From Poecilobothrus nobilitatus (Eukaryota > Arthropoda > Insecta > Diptera > Dolichopodidae): a stretch of DNA of 64,000 nucleotides. Within the stretch, counting starts at the first letter, position 1. Each line of letters begins with the position of its first letter. A program made the translations under genes and the position numbers. The notes beneath the pieces were generated by a model. That model did not search any database and had not been told where the DNA came from. It was given only the letters and a program-made list of their open reading frames with translations. Where the stretch lies: assembly GCA_947095535.1 (NCBI GenBank), contig OX352773.1, positions 172,186,438 to 172,250,437 of the forward strand. Direction: 5' to 3'. This document shows positions 20,938 through 33,206 of the stretch, in pieces.

Positions 20938-23358
20938 ATAAAAATTTTTTGTAAAATGAAAATTTTGCTATAAAAATTAAAAATTAGTTTTTGAAAATAA
21001 AACTAATAACATTTTGTTTTATTAATTGGATAATTGTATTACCATTTGTATTGTCATTTAAAAAATTTATTTAAATATTTATTTTAAATATTTTTAATAT
21101 ATGCAAATTAATAATTCATACAAATGTTTTTTATTTGACTTGTATATTCATACTGATAACATTGTTTTCCTTTTCTATTCTATTTTTGAACTTATAAAAT
21201 ATTTAAATCAGAAAATTAATTGAAAAGAAATTTATTCTTAAAAAAAAAGTATGTATGTAAATATTTTATAGTTTCTTGTAATTCATACTAATTATTCATA
21301 GATAAATTATACATATATTATATGTGTGTATTTATGTATGTATAAAATATTGCACATTTTTACCCAATTGCATTAATTATGCTAAATACAAATACGATAA
21401 TATAACTGTCAACAATTAATAATAATGATGAGCTTAGAATAAATGTTTACGAACAAAATAAAAAAAATTTAATTATTTAAAAATGTAAGTTAGTATATAG
21501 GAATTGATTTTGTGGTAAATGTTTTACTGATTACAATACTAACAAGTTTCATAAGTTCATTGTAAATTTCACTACTGCTAAAGTAAAATTTAATACGTTT
21601 CTTTCTACTATTTTGTACAGGGTACCGCAAAAATTGTTATAATTATCTCAGAATATACATACATATGTAGTAGAAAATGTCAAAGCAATTGTATAAAAGT
21701 TTCTAATAAAATGGAGTCTGCTTCTAAAAATAATTCCCAGTTAGTTAATCGCCCATATTCTTCACGACTTACCACTGAGGTGATGAAAAAATGTATTACG
21801 ATTTACGTCACGTCTAGTTAAAAATGCATTACTGAGACACACGATGAACATTTTTGTTATGTTGGTAGTAGGTACATACTTTAAATTTGAGTGCTGTCAC
21901 ATGGCAATTTTGTATATTTAAATGTGAACAAAAATTTATGTATGTATGTATATACATATGTATATACATAGGTAAAATTAGTTTTAGAAAGAAGTTTTTC
22001 TATTTTTGTTTTAAATAAGTATATTTTTGTGTGGAATGTGGATTATAAAATAAAAAGAAAACAATTAATTAAATTTCGAAAACTTATAATAAACTTAAAT
22101 TTGAAAAGAATTTAAAATAATATTCGTTACAAAAAAGCAGTTTAACTTAAACAAAATAACATCGATAAAAAAAAAAAACAAAATTAAAAAGGGTTTGGAT
22201 TATCCTTCATGCACTTTACAAAAAGATGAAACTTCCTTACATTTGGGGTTTTTATACTAAAATTATAAAACAAATACATATGAAGCAAAACTCCAAATGT
22301 TTTTAAACAAAACTTGGTATTTTAATGTTTACTTCCTAATATTTCTACTTTACCCTTTATATTTACTAAAATAGGTAACAAAAAAAAGTATTTCAAAAAA
22401 TAACTTAAAAACAACTTATGCATGTGCAATAACCACGAATAAGGTGATACGTATCATTGATTTATTTTGTCGTGATAGAAAATGTCGCTTCGTAGGAAAA
22501 GTCTCGTATAAACACCAAACATGATTTGACATTTGTCATCGCGTCAATTTAAAAACATTATCTTACAGAATAACAAAGCATCGCTTCAGTGATACTCTTT
22601 GTAAAATGTAAGATAATTCTTCAAGAATATGGGTGCAGGGTGAATATTTTCTTTTCTGAAAAATATGTTGACCTGGGATTACAGCCCTGGAAATGTTTTT
22701 TGTGTTCTTCTAAAAAATATCAGAGCAAAATTCATAGAAAGCAACGATTTTTTTAAAAACTTGACCTGAAGATAATTGTCGGAGTACTGTTTTGCACTTT
22801 TTAGAAGCATTAAGAAATATTTGTATATAAAAAGTATTTATCAGAATCAGATCAGTCTGCAAAGATTATAATTTCGCATGCTACAAAATTTGTGCAAATT
22901 GAAATGTTACAATAGTTTTTTTCATCTTTCGAGGATGAAAGTTAAAGTAAGTGAAATAAGACATAGCATGAAATTAGCTAAATTATAAAAATTCTCATAT
23001 CTTTTATATTTGTAATAAACATTAAACAAAAATTAGTTTTATAAAATTTGTCATCTGTCAGTTGTCACTTAACAAAAAAAAAACAACATAACAAACTGGA
23101 AAAGAAATGTTACCCTTTCCTTTTCTAAAATTTTTACGTTTTTGTTTGACATTTGAAAAAGAAAAAAATTGGAAAAACAAAATAAATTATTTTGACGATT
23201 TATTTTTAATATTTTTGCTAGATTGCTTTTTTTTAAGTTAAAATTATTAAAAAGTTTAAAATTTAAATTAAAGTTAAATTTTTGCCATTTAGGCCTGTTT
23301 TAATAAAAACAATTTCTCTTGTTTAAATTGCTGCTAAAAGCGTTTATTACGTTTTAAA
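20938..23358. other. Intergenic stretch after the GH16 cluster
   Basis: No coding exon seen. At 22557-22617 an imperfect hairpin has arms ATTATCTTACA and TGTAAGATAAT plus ACAAAG/CTTTGT. At 22443-22458 there is a local palindrome TGATACGTATCA. The rest is A+T-rich and unassigned. Confidence 0.5.
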
Positions 23359-23785
23359 GGTCATTCTTCAATGCTGCCGTTGCCGTGTAACTTTACCGCC
23401 AAACTATTTTGAACATATCGGAGATTACATTATTCTCTAATGCTGGCGTTGGCGGCTGGCGTACAACTTTTTTAAAGTTGAGCAATGTTCAAAGGTGAAC
23501 GCTGATCGCTGAACTATTTGACTGTTTTATTAAGTAGACATTTCTTATTTGTGTTGTTTTTGTTTTTTGTAAACAATAAAAGAGATATTTGAAGTAATTG
23601 TGAAAACATTATTTACTTTTCTTTTTAATTCTTCACTATTATTAAATTTAATTAATATTGATACCTACAATGACACTTGACAGTTCGCTGACAATTGGCG
23701 TTACGCTAGCATTGGAAACTGAAATAATAAAACCGCTGGCGTGAAAATTTTTAAAGGTCAATGTTAAACGCCAGCATTGGAAAAC
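23359..23785. repeat. Possible MITE with CTGGCGTT-containing inverted ends
   Basis: The words TTCAATGCTGCCGTTG (23368), TAATGCTGGCGTTGG (23438), GCTAGCATTGGAAAC and CGCCAGCATTGGAAAAC (23769) occur within 430 bp. The first two are inverted relative to the last two, and AAAGGTCA appears near both edges (23357 and 23752). The GC content of these words is far above the surroundings. No reading frame is present, so this is best read as a small non-autonomous element. Confidence 0.4.
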
Positions 23786-26483
23786 GGTATTAAAAGATAA
23801 AATATTTTTGACTTGACTTTATGTAAATATATATATTGAAAATATTTGGTAAACGACTTCATTTATTTATTGAACGCTTAACCATATTTTTTTCTGTTTT
23901 TAACACTTCCTAATTCCTATTTAGTATAAAAAACTGCGAATGAAAATTGTTTAATTTTCAAATTATTCCTTATTAAAAAGAATAAATACATATGTAATTG
24001 TTAATTGTTATATGTCAACAAAATATCTGTTCAAAACTAATTTTTTTTTATAGTGCAGACTTTATTTCTTTTACTTTATTGAAAATTATTGAAATCATAT
24101 TTTTTTATCTATAAAATAATGATTTTATAATATTCATTTGTTTCTTTTTAATTTTATATTTTTACATTATTAAAAATTACGTTCAGAGTTTTTATTTGTG
24201 TAATAAAATATATTTACCGTTTTACCGATTCAATTGTAAAAGTTTGAGAAACATTGTGATTAATTATAAAACATGCGCAAATCAGCTGATATCATCATTA
24301 TTCAAATATTCATCATCATATGTTTTTTTTTTTCTCTTGACATTTTAAAAATATTTTGACTGACTCTGAGTTCTGACTGACATTTCATTAAACAGCTGTT
24401 GTTTAGAGTTTTATATAAAATTTATTCGGCTAAAATAAATCATTTTTTTTTTTTTTTATTAAATTTTTATATTTAAAGAATTATTACGTAAAAAAGTTTT
24501 CATTTTCTTTTCTTAGAAGTAATTTTTTAAATTAAATTAATACGGTTTTATTAAAATTACAAATAGAATTTTTCATTCAAAAATTAAGCTAAAAAAAAAT
24601 AATTCAATTGAATTAGAAAAAAAAAGAAAATATATCGACAAAAAAAAAAAGAATCCCCACTGCGAATTTTTTATTATTGTTGAAAAGTGTAATCGTCGTT
24701 GTCCCCACTTGTGTATTTTTCGTGGTCATGAATCAATACCGCTGAAATTTAATTTTTTTTTGCTTTTGGTTTAAAATAACAATAAAATTAATTCTTTAAA
24801 GAAAACACCTAATAAATTATATTGAAAAAGAAAAGCTTTTAAATATAAACAAATTAAAAAAAAAAAAAAATATTCATCCAAAAGTAAGTTAAATATTATT
24901 TTATTATTATAGTTTTCATTCAGTTCAGTTCCAAATTTGATTTGGTCGTGATCAATTCTTTTTAGATTTTTCTATTTAAATATAAATTACTTACAAATTA
25001 AATTACAAATATCTGATATTATTTAAGAGTTTTTAGTTACAAAAAAAAAAAAAAAAAAAAGTGTAAGCTCTGAAGCAATTTTACATACATATTTTTATAT
25101 TTAAAAAAAAAAAATTAAAATGTCATTTATTTTCAATTGAATTTTTTATTTTTACAAAGAAAAAAAAAAGTTATGCCAGCAAAGACAAAAATTTTTTTTT
25201 TTTTGTCGTGAATTCAGAACCTCAACAATTCCATGAATACACATGGCCCTTTTTAAATATTTTGATTAGTCAAATTAAGTGATTCATTCGTTTTTAATTT
25301 TGTGTCATCTTTTATTTTATTTTTTATTTTTATTTTTATTTATGTTTTCTAGCATACCTATTGAAATTGAACTTGATTTATTAAATTTATGAATAATTAG
25401 TAATAACATCTGATATTTGAAATAAATGGACATTTTGTTTAAAAAATTGTGATTATTTAAAAAAAAAAAAAGGAAAAAAACCTCAAAAAAAATTTTTATG
25501 AAAATATTTTTTTTTTAGTTTTTCAATTATTTTACTTACCTACTGGTTTACAGTTATAAAAAATATACATATGTATGTAGTATGTATGTTTGTAAAAATC
25601 AAAGTTAAAAATTGTGTCAACGTGCTTCATTCAAGAAATTTGGTGAAAGTTAACAAAAAAAAAAAAATAAAGAAAAATAAGTAAAAACAAAAACATACGT
25701 TTAAAATACAAAATATTTTTAAAGGTGAAAGTCTATTTTTTTTTTTTTTTGTTTTTGACTTTTCATGTTTATTTTATTTTTTATATACTTTTTTTTTTTT
25801 AGTTAACATTTAACTTGAATTTTAATGTAAAAAACACAAAAAAAAAAAAAGTTAGTAATTCACGTGAGAAATTTTATTAATTGTATAATTTTTGGATTTT
25901 ATTTTTTTCATATGTATGAAAGAGAATAATTTGAAAAAGATTTTTGTAGTTAAGCGTTTCAAAATCTTGTTCATTCATAAAAGATAAAAAAAAAAAAAAA
26001 AAAGTGTTAATTGTTTTAAATGATTGGGAAATTTATTTTATTAACCACAGATTTGAACTACTTATGTATGTACCTATACATACATACGTAAAACGTTTTT
26101 GTTATCCTTTTAAAAAGTAGTTATTTATAGAGTAACAAATATTACAATATTACCTACTTCTTAAAAGTATAACTTTTATTTTATTTATAATTGATATGTA
26201 ATATGTATGTATGTAATTACTATTTAGTATATAAATTCATTAAGTACCTAACATGTTTTTTGAAAAATATTTCAATTCTTAATTTGCTGTTTAATCTCTG
26301 GACCAGCTAATGAAATGTTGGTTTTAGAAAGACAAAAAAAAATTATAATTGCACATCTTAAGAAAAATTTAACATATATTTTTTACTAGATTTTTAATTT
26401 TTAGATAATCGTATAATTATAAAAATAATAAATTAAAATGATAATTATTAAAAGATACCTATTAGTTTTTTTTTTATCATTAA
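23786..26483. other. Intergenic A+T-rich, homopolymer-rich stretch
   Basis: Long A and T runs dominate. One possible untranslated first exon is suggested by a TATATAAAA (24411-24419) followed by a stretch ending in a strong donor, CAAAA-GTAAGTT, at about 24882. No open frame accompanies it, so it stays a guess. Confidence 0.4.
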
Positions 26484-26780
26484 CTTATAGCACAGACTAA
26501 ATAAACTATACAGACGATCAGTTTCATATAAAAATTTTTAGTTTTTTTTGGAGCCAGACTAAGCAGTTTATGGAGCTAGAACTAAGCATTTTAGAATATT
26601 TAAATTACAAAAATAGAAAATACAAAAGAATATTCTATACATTTCTATTGTTTTTTGTTATATTTAAATATCTAAAATACTTCTGGCTCCAAAAATATGT
26701 TCATGCTGGCTCCTAAAAAAGACTTAAAATTTTTATATGAAACTGTTCGTCTGTATAATATATTTAGTCTGTGCTTATAG
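26484..26780. mobile_element. hAT-like MITE with about 75-bp inverted repeats and CTTATAG duplication
   Basis: The 283-bp unit 26491-26773 starts CACAGACTAAATAAACTATA and ends with the near-exact reverse complement (TATAATATATTTAGTCTGTG). The complementarity continues inward for about 75 bp through CAGACGA, CAGTTTCATATAAAAATTTT and GGAGCCAG. Both sides are flanked by CTTATAG (26484-26490 and 26774-26780). The end sequence and a 7-8-bp duplication fit the hAT superfamily best. There is no coding content, and the short interior makes it almost a perfect foldback. Confidence 0.88.
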
Positions 26781-27107
26781 GTAATACATTACAAATTTGC
26801 TTGATTTTGATAAAGATATTCAAAAAAAACGATAACGTTTGTTTAAATCCTCTATTTGTCATATTAAAAATTTAATTTTTTACTTAAATAGTTATGTCAT
26901 AATTTAATTTATAAATAAGTATATATATATATTCAATACATACTTACAAATGTATCTAAGTAGGATTAATATTTTTTATTTTATTTTTTGATTGAATTAA
27001 GAATTTAATTATTTTGGTCTTACCCCTATTACCCCTGTCTTACCCCTATCTTACCCCGAATTATACTTATTCGTTTGTTTGTTTTTACATTTTTTTTTTT
27101 GTTTTGC
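26781..27107. other. A+T-rich spacer between two MITEs
   Basis: Contains the direct repeat CTTACCCCTATTACCCCTGTCTTACCCC near 27019-27055. Otherwise nothing is recognised. Confidence 0.35.
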
Positions 27108-27953
27108 ACTACAGTCTTCCACCGAATATAGTACGCGTGCGTTTTATTCAAATAGAATACGCATGCGCATATTATTCGAATAGAACCCGCGCGTACTATA
27201 TTCGAATTTTATAACGTTACTTCTAAGCAAAGTAAAGAAATTTTATATAAAAATAAAATTTAAGGACTGATGAAATATGAACCTTAGAAATAAATATATA
27301 TGCATAACGATATACTACTTTTATATATACTACTATATATACTACTTTTGCAGTATAATTTGTTTTTTTGAATGAAATACAAAATTGCACAGCAAATAGA
27401 TACTTATAATAATTCTTCTTATAAATAAATGAAGTTGCTTTTGCTTTTTAGCACATTTCGAAAAAAAATTTGAAAAAATGTGCCTATTAGTTTCACTCTG
27501 TCCGTCCGTCCGTCCGTCTGTCTGTTTACAAAACTTCTACACCGTTAAAGATAGAGAAAAAAAATTTTAACAATGGGTATGTCTCATAAAAACATTAATT
27601 TCGTGGAACAACTTTTTCATGTAGCTCCACCCATTACAGAGCTACAGTCCCTCAAACTTTGAAAAAATCCTATATTTAAATACATATATCTTATGTTCTG
27701 CTTAAGATTTTTTCAATCTGAAAACGTCATGCGACAGGTACTTTTTTTTTTTATCTTTGTAAATTAAAATCAAAATTATAAATTTTTTTAAATTTAGTAT
27801 TTAAATTTACCGTTATGTGAAAACCAAATTTAGCATGATTTTGCTAATTTAATGCGCATTTAATTTGAATAAACTAAATTATTTCAAATTTAGAATATTT
27901 ACTGAAAACTCAAATATAATGCGCGCGTACTATATTCGGGGAAGACTGTAGTA
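27108..27953. mobile_element. Non-autonomous TIR element with CpG-rich ends
   Basis: The left end CACTACAGTCTTCCACCGAA followed by TATAGTACGCGTGCG, and the right end CGCGCGTACTATATTCGG followed by GGAAGACTGTAGTAGG, are inverted copies of about 35 bp. A second, nested pair of GCGTACTATATTCG words lies at 27120-27205. The CGCG-rich ends contrast strongly with the local A+T content. The interior (27490-27840) holds a TCCGTCCGTC tract and a segment found again at 41815-42080. No transposase is encoded. The superfamily is not clear. Confidence 0.7.
27540..27840 (+). repeat. Dispersed repeat segment, copy 1
   Basis: It shares with 41815-42080, in the same orientation and order, GTCTCATAAAAA, ATTAAT, TGTAGCTC-ACCCATTACAGAGCTACAG, a CTCAAACTTTGAAAAA-like block, TTCTGCTTAA, CAATCTGAAAACG and ATTTAGTATTTAAATTTACCG. 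A weaker third copy is at about 48110-48300. The segment lies inside the CpG-ended TIR element, so the other copies may be relics of the same family. Confidence 0.7.
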
Positions 27954-29750
27954 GGATTTAATGCTTTTTACTTATAAAAAGGTTGAAATTAATATATAAA
28001 AAAAATCAACTTTTTAATTTATATGTATATGTGTACAAAATAGTAGAATTTCGTGGAATATTTTAATTTATTTTTATAATTCTTGCTAAATTTTGAAAAA
28101 ATAAATTGTAAGATCCAATTAGTAATTAGACAATATTGCCGTTTGTAATTTCTTTTGATAACATTGATAGAAGTACCTATCCGATGTAATATTTATAGTT
28201 ATTACATTATTACATTTCATATTATTACAAATACTTAATACGTAATATTTTACATTATATTTGCTAAAATCAAAGTGGATCTCTTTATTAATTAAAGCTA
28301 TCTTTTAACTTAAAAACAAAAACATGAAAATAAAATTGTCATTCAAGTCATACAAGTTTATTGTTGTTGTTGTTTTTTTTTTTTTTTGAATATAAACTGA
28401 TCTTACAAAATACCATTTATACCCATTTTCAAAGCAATAATTATTTTATTATAATGCATGCATTGCTTTAAAGTTTAATTCAACAAAAAAAAAAAAAATC
28501 AAAACCAAAACCAAAAAGTATAAAAACTTACAAAAAAAAAAACAGAGAAAGCGAATCGAGGGCGCGCTTAAAATAAAACTTACAAATAGATTACAGATGT
28601 GCAATATAATATAATGTTATATATGAAATGTATTGCACAAACAAGAAATCTTTTATTTTTTTATTTTATTTTTTTTTTAAATACTTACCAATCCCAATGT
28701 ACATATATGTATACTTAAAACAACCGATAATTAAAAAAAAGGTGGGAAAAATCATATTTATGTCTCAAAAACCACATTCCATGAAAATGAAATGAAATTT
28801 AAAAAAAAAAAAACAAAAAAAAAAACAAAAAAATAAAAAACTAAAAATAAAGATGTAACGTTGATAACTTTTATTATATTTGGTTTTATTAATTTAAGTT
28901 TTCGTTTTAAAATTCGCTTTTTTTTTACGCATTTTAACTAAATAATAGGTACTTCAATATATGTACATAATATACATATACATATATACATATGTAAGTA
29001 AGTAATAAATTTAGTTTTTATTAAAAACCGCAAATTAAATATCTAAGTATCTATTATTTACTTTTTATTTCTGGACTTGAATACTAATTTAAATCAATTA
29101 TGACATATTTGTTGAAAAATGTATAAAAAATAGAAATTAAGTATTTGTTTTTATTTTCATTTTTATTTATTTTTTTTTTTTTGATATAAAATGTAAAATA
29201 CAAAATTATTTTGTAAACTTGTATAATTGAAAATAAAATAATTTATGGTACAAAATATTACTGAAAATCAAAAAAAAAAAAAACATATTTACTTATTTAA
29301 CGAACTTGAAATAAAAGTATATAGTTAGGTACATTTTTATTGTACCTAAACTTGTTATATAAAAACAAGTAAGAAAGTACCTATCTTCTGTTCTGTAATT
29401 TATTTTTGTGACCACTTATTAACATTCCACTACATAAACTGACTTAAACTTCTAAAAAACATTTCCTAAAATATTATATAACATTAACATTCTTTTCTAT
29501 TAACTTTCTTATATGTACATAATATATATGTAACAAAACATAAATATATACATACCTAAGTAACATGTATATTATAAGTATGTATATATGTAACAAATAT
29601 TGCATTTTTCGAATTGTGTAAGATAATAAAATACTAAAAGGTAAAGGACATACTATAAACAAATTTTTGTTTTTTTGACATATGAAATCTATCTTCTGTT
29701 TCATGCCTCATAATCGTTTCTTAAGATCTTGGTATTATATTATGGAAGCA
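27954..29750. other. Intergenic A+T-rich stretch
   Basis: Only simple repeats (ACATATGTA-type words and A/T runs) and chance frames. One less biased word, GAGAAAGCGAATCGAGGGCGCGC (about 28545), could not be assigned. Confidence 0.45.
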
Positions 29751-30390
29751 TGAAATAAAGCACTCGAGGTGTTATTTCTCATTCAAAGTTCACCCTAGGG
29801 TCTTATTTCTCATAAGTCATATGTAATAACACCGCAAAATTTGAGAAATAAGACTCCGAGGTGTTATTTCTCATTGAATGTGAAATAAAGCCCCACGGTG
29901 TTAATTATCATATTTTGTGGTCTTATTTCTCAATTACTTGTGTAATAAAATTCACTTTTGTAATACTAAAACCTGAAAAAAATTCAAAAATAATAACTTT
30001 ATAGTAAAGTAATAAACAACATTCAGAAAGATTACCAAACTGATTTAAAAAAAAGTACATATGTATATTGGTTCTTTTCCAGAATATACATACATATGGG
30101 GTTCTATCAAATAATATTCTGGAAAAGGGCAATATATATTTCTTTTTTTTAAGTCAGTTTGAATATCCTAATCTACCTGAACAAATAAAATTCCATATGC
30201 CAATCCAACTATCCAATTACTATGAGAAATAAGACTCCGAGGTGTTATTTGAAATCATTCTTAAAGATTAAATTTAAAGAGAGATGACACCCCGGTGCTT
30301 TATTTCTCAAGCAAGAATTCGAAGATTCAATTGAAAGAAAAGTAAGACCCCGGGGTCTTATTTCGCAGCGCCTTATTTCACGCCGCCTTA
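29751..30390. repeat. Cluster of repeated palindromic units built on GAAATAAGACYCCGRGGTGTTATTTC
   Basis: At least six copies of one palindromic pattern occur. Examples are TGAAATAAAGCACTCGAGGTG+TTATTTCTCA (29751), TGAGAAATAAGACTCCGAGG (29842), TGAAATAAAGCCCCACGGTG (29881), TGAGAAATAAGACTCCGAGG (30223), and the perfect 18-bp palindrome TAAGACCCCGGGGTCTTA (30343-30360). Half units (GGTCTTATTTCTCA at 29799 and 29919) are also present. A gap at 29950-30215 is filled by other sequence containing TTCCAGAATATAC words. The core changes between copies while the AAATAA/TTATTT arms stay constant. No coding frame is seen. Confidence 0.75.
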
Positions 30391-30813
30391 TATTATACAT
30401 AATTTATAAAATCTTTCAAAAGAGTAAAAATTTAGTAAATTGATTATTTTAAGTATAATATCGGTATAATAATATCTGATAACATGTAAGATGTAAGTAA
30501 GCATAATCTGTTAAAATTCAAAGATCTGTATGACATCAAATTAATGCCTGACTTTTAAAGATAAGGTAAATTTAGGAAAATGTTTCAAAGAAAACTAAAA
30601 AAAAATTAACATCTCATTGAATATTAAAATTAACAGTAACTATATAATATGTAAGTATGTAGTAAATACATACATACATCATACATACTTATTTTAATTA
30701 AATGAATTATATAATATACTTATTCTCATTAAATGACGTTATTTTAAAGAAGATTTACATAAAGTATAGTTAAATATTATACGATTAAAATCAATTTAAA
30801 TAAGTGTATACTT

Positions 30814-30865
30814 ACACACAAGTATACTCTTTAATTTGTATAAATTAAAGAGTATACTTGTGTGT
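30814..30865. repeat. Perfect 24-bp hairpin with 4-nt loop
   Basis: The arm ACACACAAGTATACTCTTTA+ATTT (30814-30837) is followed by GTAT and its exact reverse complement (30842-30865). No terminator role is expected in an animal genome. It may be the relic of a short inverted insertion. Confidence 0.85.
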
Positions 30866-33150
30866 GTATATAAAAAAATTAAACCAAACTTAAAAATCTT
30901 CTAATATTGTAGGTCATTTCAATCCTTAACCCCACATAAATCAATATTTTAGATAAGATAAATTAAATTAATATAATTTAATCATATGTACCTATGTATA
31001 TGAAATGTACATAGATTTCATTTCTTAAAAATAATAAGCAAGTTGCATTTTGTTTTCTAGATTGGTAAAATTATGTATATATGTATGTACTAAAATCATT
31101 TAAAATTATTAAATTTTTAATATTTCTTTAAAAAAACAATAAAATTTTCCTTATAATTTATAACTATACATTATATAATATCAGTAGGTAGGTAAATGTA
31201 TATATTATAAAGTTTAATTTAATATCGTAAGTATGTACTAATCATTTATTGACGTCATTAATCATCTGATGATTACATTTGAAAGCACAAATTCACTGAC
31301 TATACTTACTTATTCATATTTTTTTTTTTTTTTATTTATTTTATTTTATTTTTTTTTTTTGTTTTTTTAAATGAATTTTAATAATTTACTTGAATTTTTT
31401 TTTTAATAAAAAAGTGGTCATTTCAAATGAGGAAACTGATTCAGAAATTTTTCTTCTTAAACAAAAAGAATAAAAAAAAAAAAACAAATGTTTACATACA
31501 TAATTTTTTATCTAATTTTTTTTTTTTTTTGTATAATTTTCAAGGCAATTCAATCCAAACCCTACAAAACAAGTCAAGTAAGAATTTTTTTTTTTTTTTT
31601 TTTTTTGGATAGAAAATTGTTTATACTATAACTAAAAAAAAAACAAAAAAAAAAACCCCTAATTTTTTTTTTTTGTACTTCTAGGAAATAAAATTTGCAA
31701 AATAATTAAATTAATATAAACTAAATTTAAAGCTAGAAAAAAAAAAACAAATTTGTTTCTTTTGTGTTTTTTTTTTTTTTTTGGTTTTTCATTTGTTTTT
31801 GATTTCTTTGTTACAATCTTAAAACAAAACAGATTACCTATACTGAAAACAGAAAATCTAAATAAACAAAACCAAAAAAAAAAACAAATTCTAAAATTAA
31901 ATTTTATAATGATTTCGATTAAATTATAAACCTTTGAACTTTTAATGCAATTTTATAATATTCTCGAGACTCCTAGAAAGAAGAAAAAAAAAAAAAACTT
32001 TTTCTTTTACTTTTACATTTAAAATAGACATAATATGACGTACAGCAAAAATATACAATTAGTAGTGTATTATGTGAAAAGATATTATTGATGGCGTATA
32101 TAATATTATTTAATTAATTAAATTTAAGTATTTAGGTATTAATTAGTTAGAATATAAAAAAAAAAAAAAATTTTCGAATATTCTATCATTTAAAATATTC
32201 TATCATAATATTTATAAAGAAAGAAAAAAAAAAAAATCTGATGAGGGATAATTTATTAAAGATCATACTGAATTTTAATACATAATAAATAATAAGTACT
32301 AACTATAATAGGTCCAGCCTATAGACAATATTAAAATTGGTTAGAAACTGTTGGAGTATGGAGTGGTTTCGAAACAGTTTTTTGAATAGTTGAAAAGTTG
32401 TAAGTACACCAAAAATTTTAGTATAAGGTTAGATTTTATGATTAAAAATATTCTAACAAACAAATTCAATTATTAATTTTTAATTTTTTTAATTTCAATA
32501 TTTAATAGAAAATTAATTTTATTATTTTTATTTTGCTGGCGGATCAAAATATTTACATATTTTATTATAATAAAATTGATTTTATATTAAGAATTGTCTA
32601 ACATCAATTTTTTTTCGGACACATTCAACTTATTGTTCGGATTCAATGACTTTTTTTTTCGGATCAAACCATCAAACCACTTCTTTTCGTTCTTCGTCGT
32701 TGGTGCAAGTTGTTTTTCGAAAAAAAATTGTTCTTCCGTCTATATCTCTTATTCATTCGTTTTTCGTATTTTTGATTAACTATATGTATACATATATGTA
32801 TATACTTGTTCTAGAGAAAATATTTTTAAAAAAGACTAGTGTAGTAGGGCCTTAACAATACCAAAATTTTTTGGAAATTTAAGTTTTCTGTGCCCAAAAA
32901 TCTTACAGTTTATTTTTAAAGAAAGTCTATTTTTTATCGTATTGGCATCACACATACATAAATAAATGTATTTTCTTTTTGAATTAATGGTCTGTCATTT
33001 TGTAAGAGGTATTGGAAAATTACATAATGTACTTTAGTCTTACTTAGAAAATTACATAATTACTTTAGTCATTTGGGGGGGGGGGGTCTCTTTCTTTAAT
33101 TTAAAAAAAATTTATGATGAAGAATTTTTATTTTTTAATAATTTTTTTAT

Positions 33151-33206
<56 letters not shown>

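Noticed and set aside
27014..27214. 66-codon frame ending in a repeated YYSNRTRAYY-like stretch
   Set aside because: It crosses the end of a TIR element and low-complexity DNA; the apparent protein repeats reflect the nested inverted words.
30814..30865. microRNA precursor
   Set aside because: Loop of only four bases and a total of 52 bp are outside the range of insect pre-miRNAs; no support beyond complementarity.
32594..32855. Two overlapping 61-69 codon plus-strand frames rich in Phe and Ser
   Set aside because: Produced by TTTTTTTCGG-type low-complexity sequence; no splice context or family resemblance.
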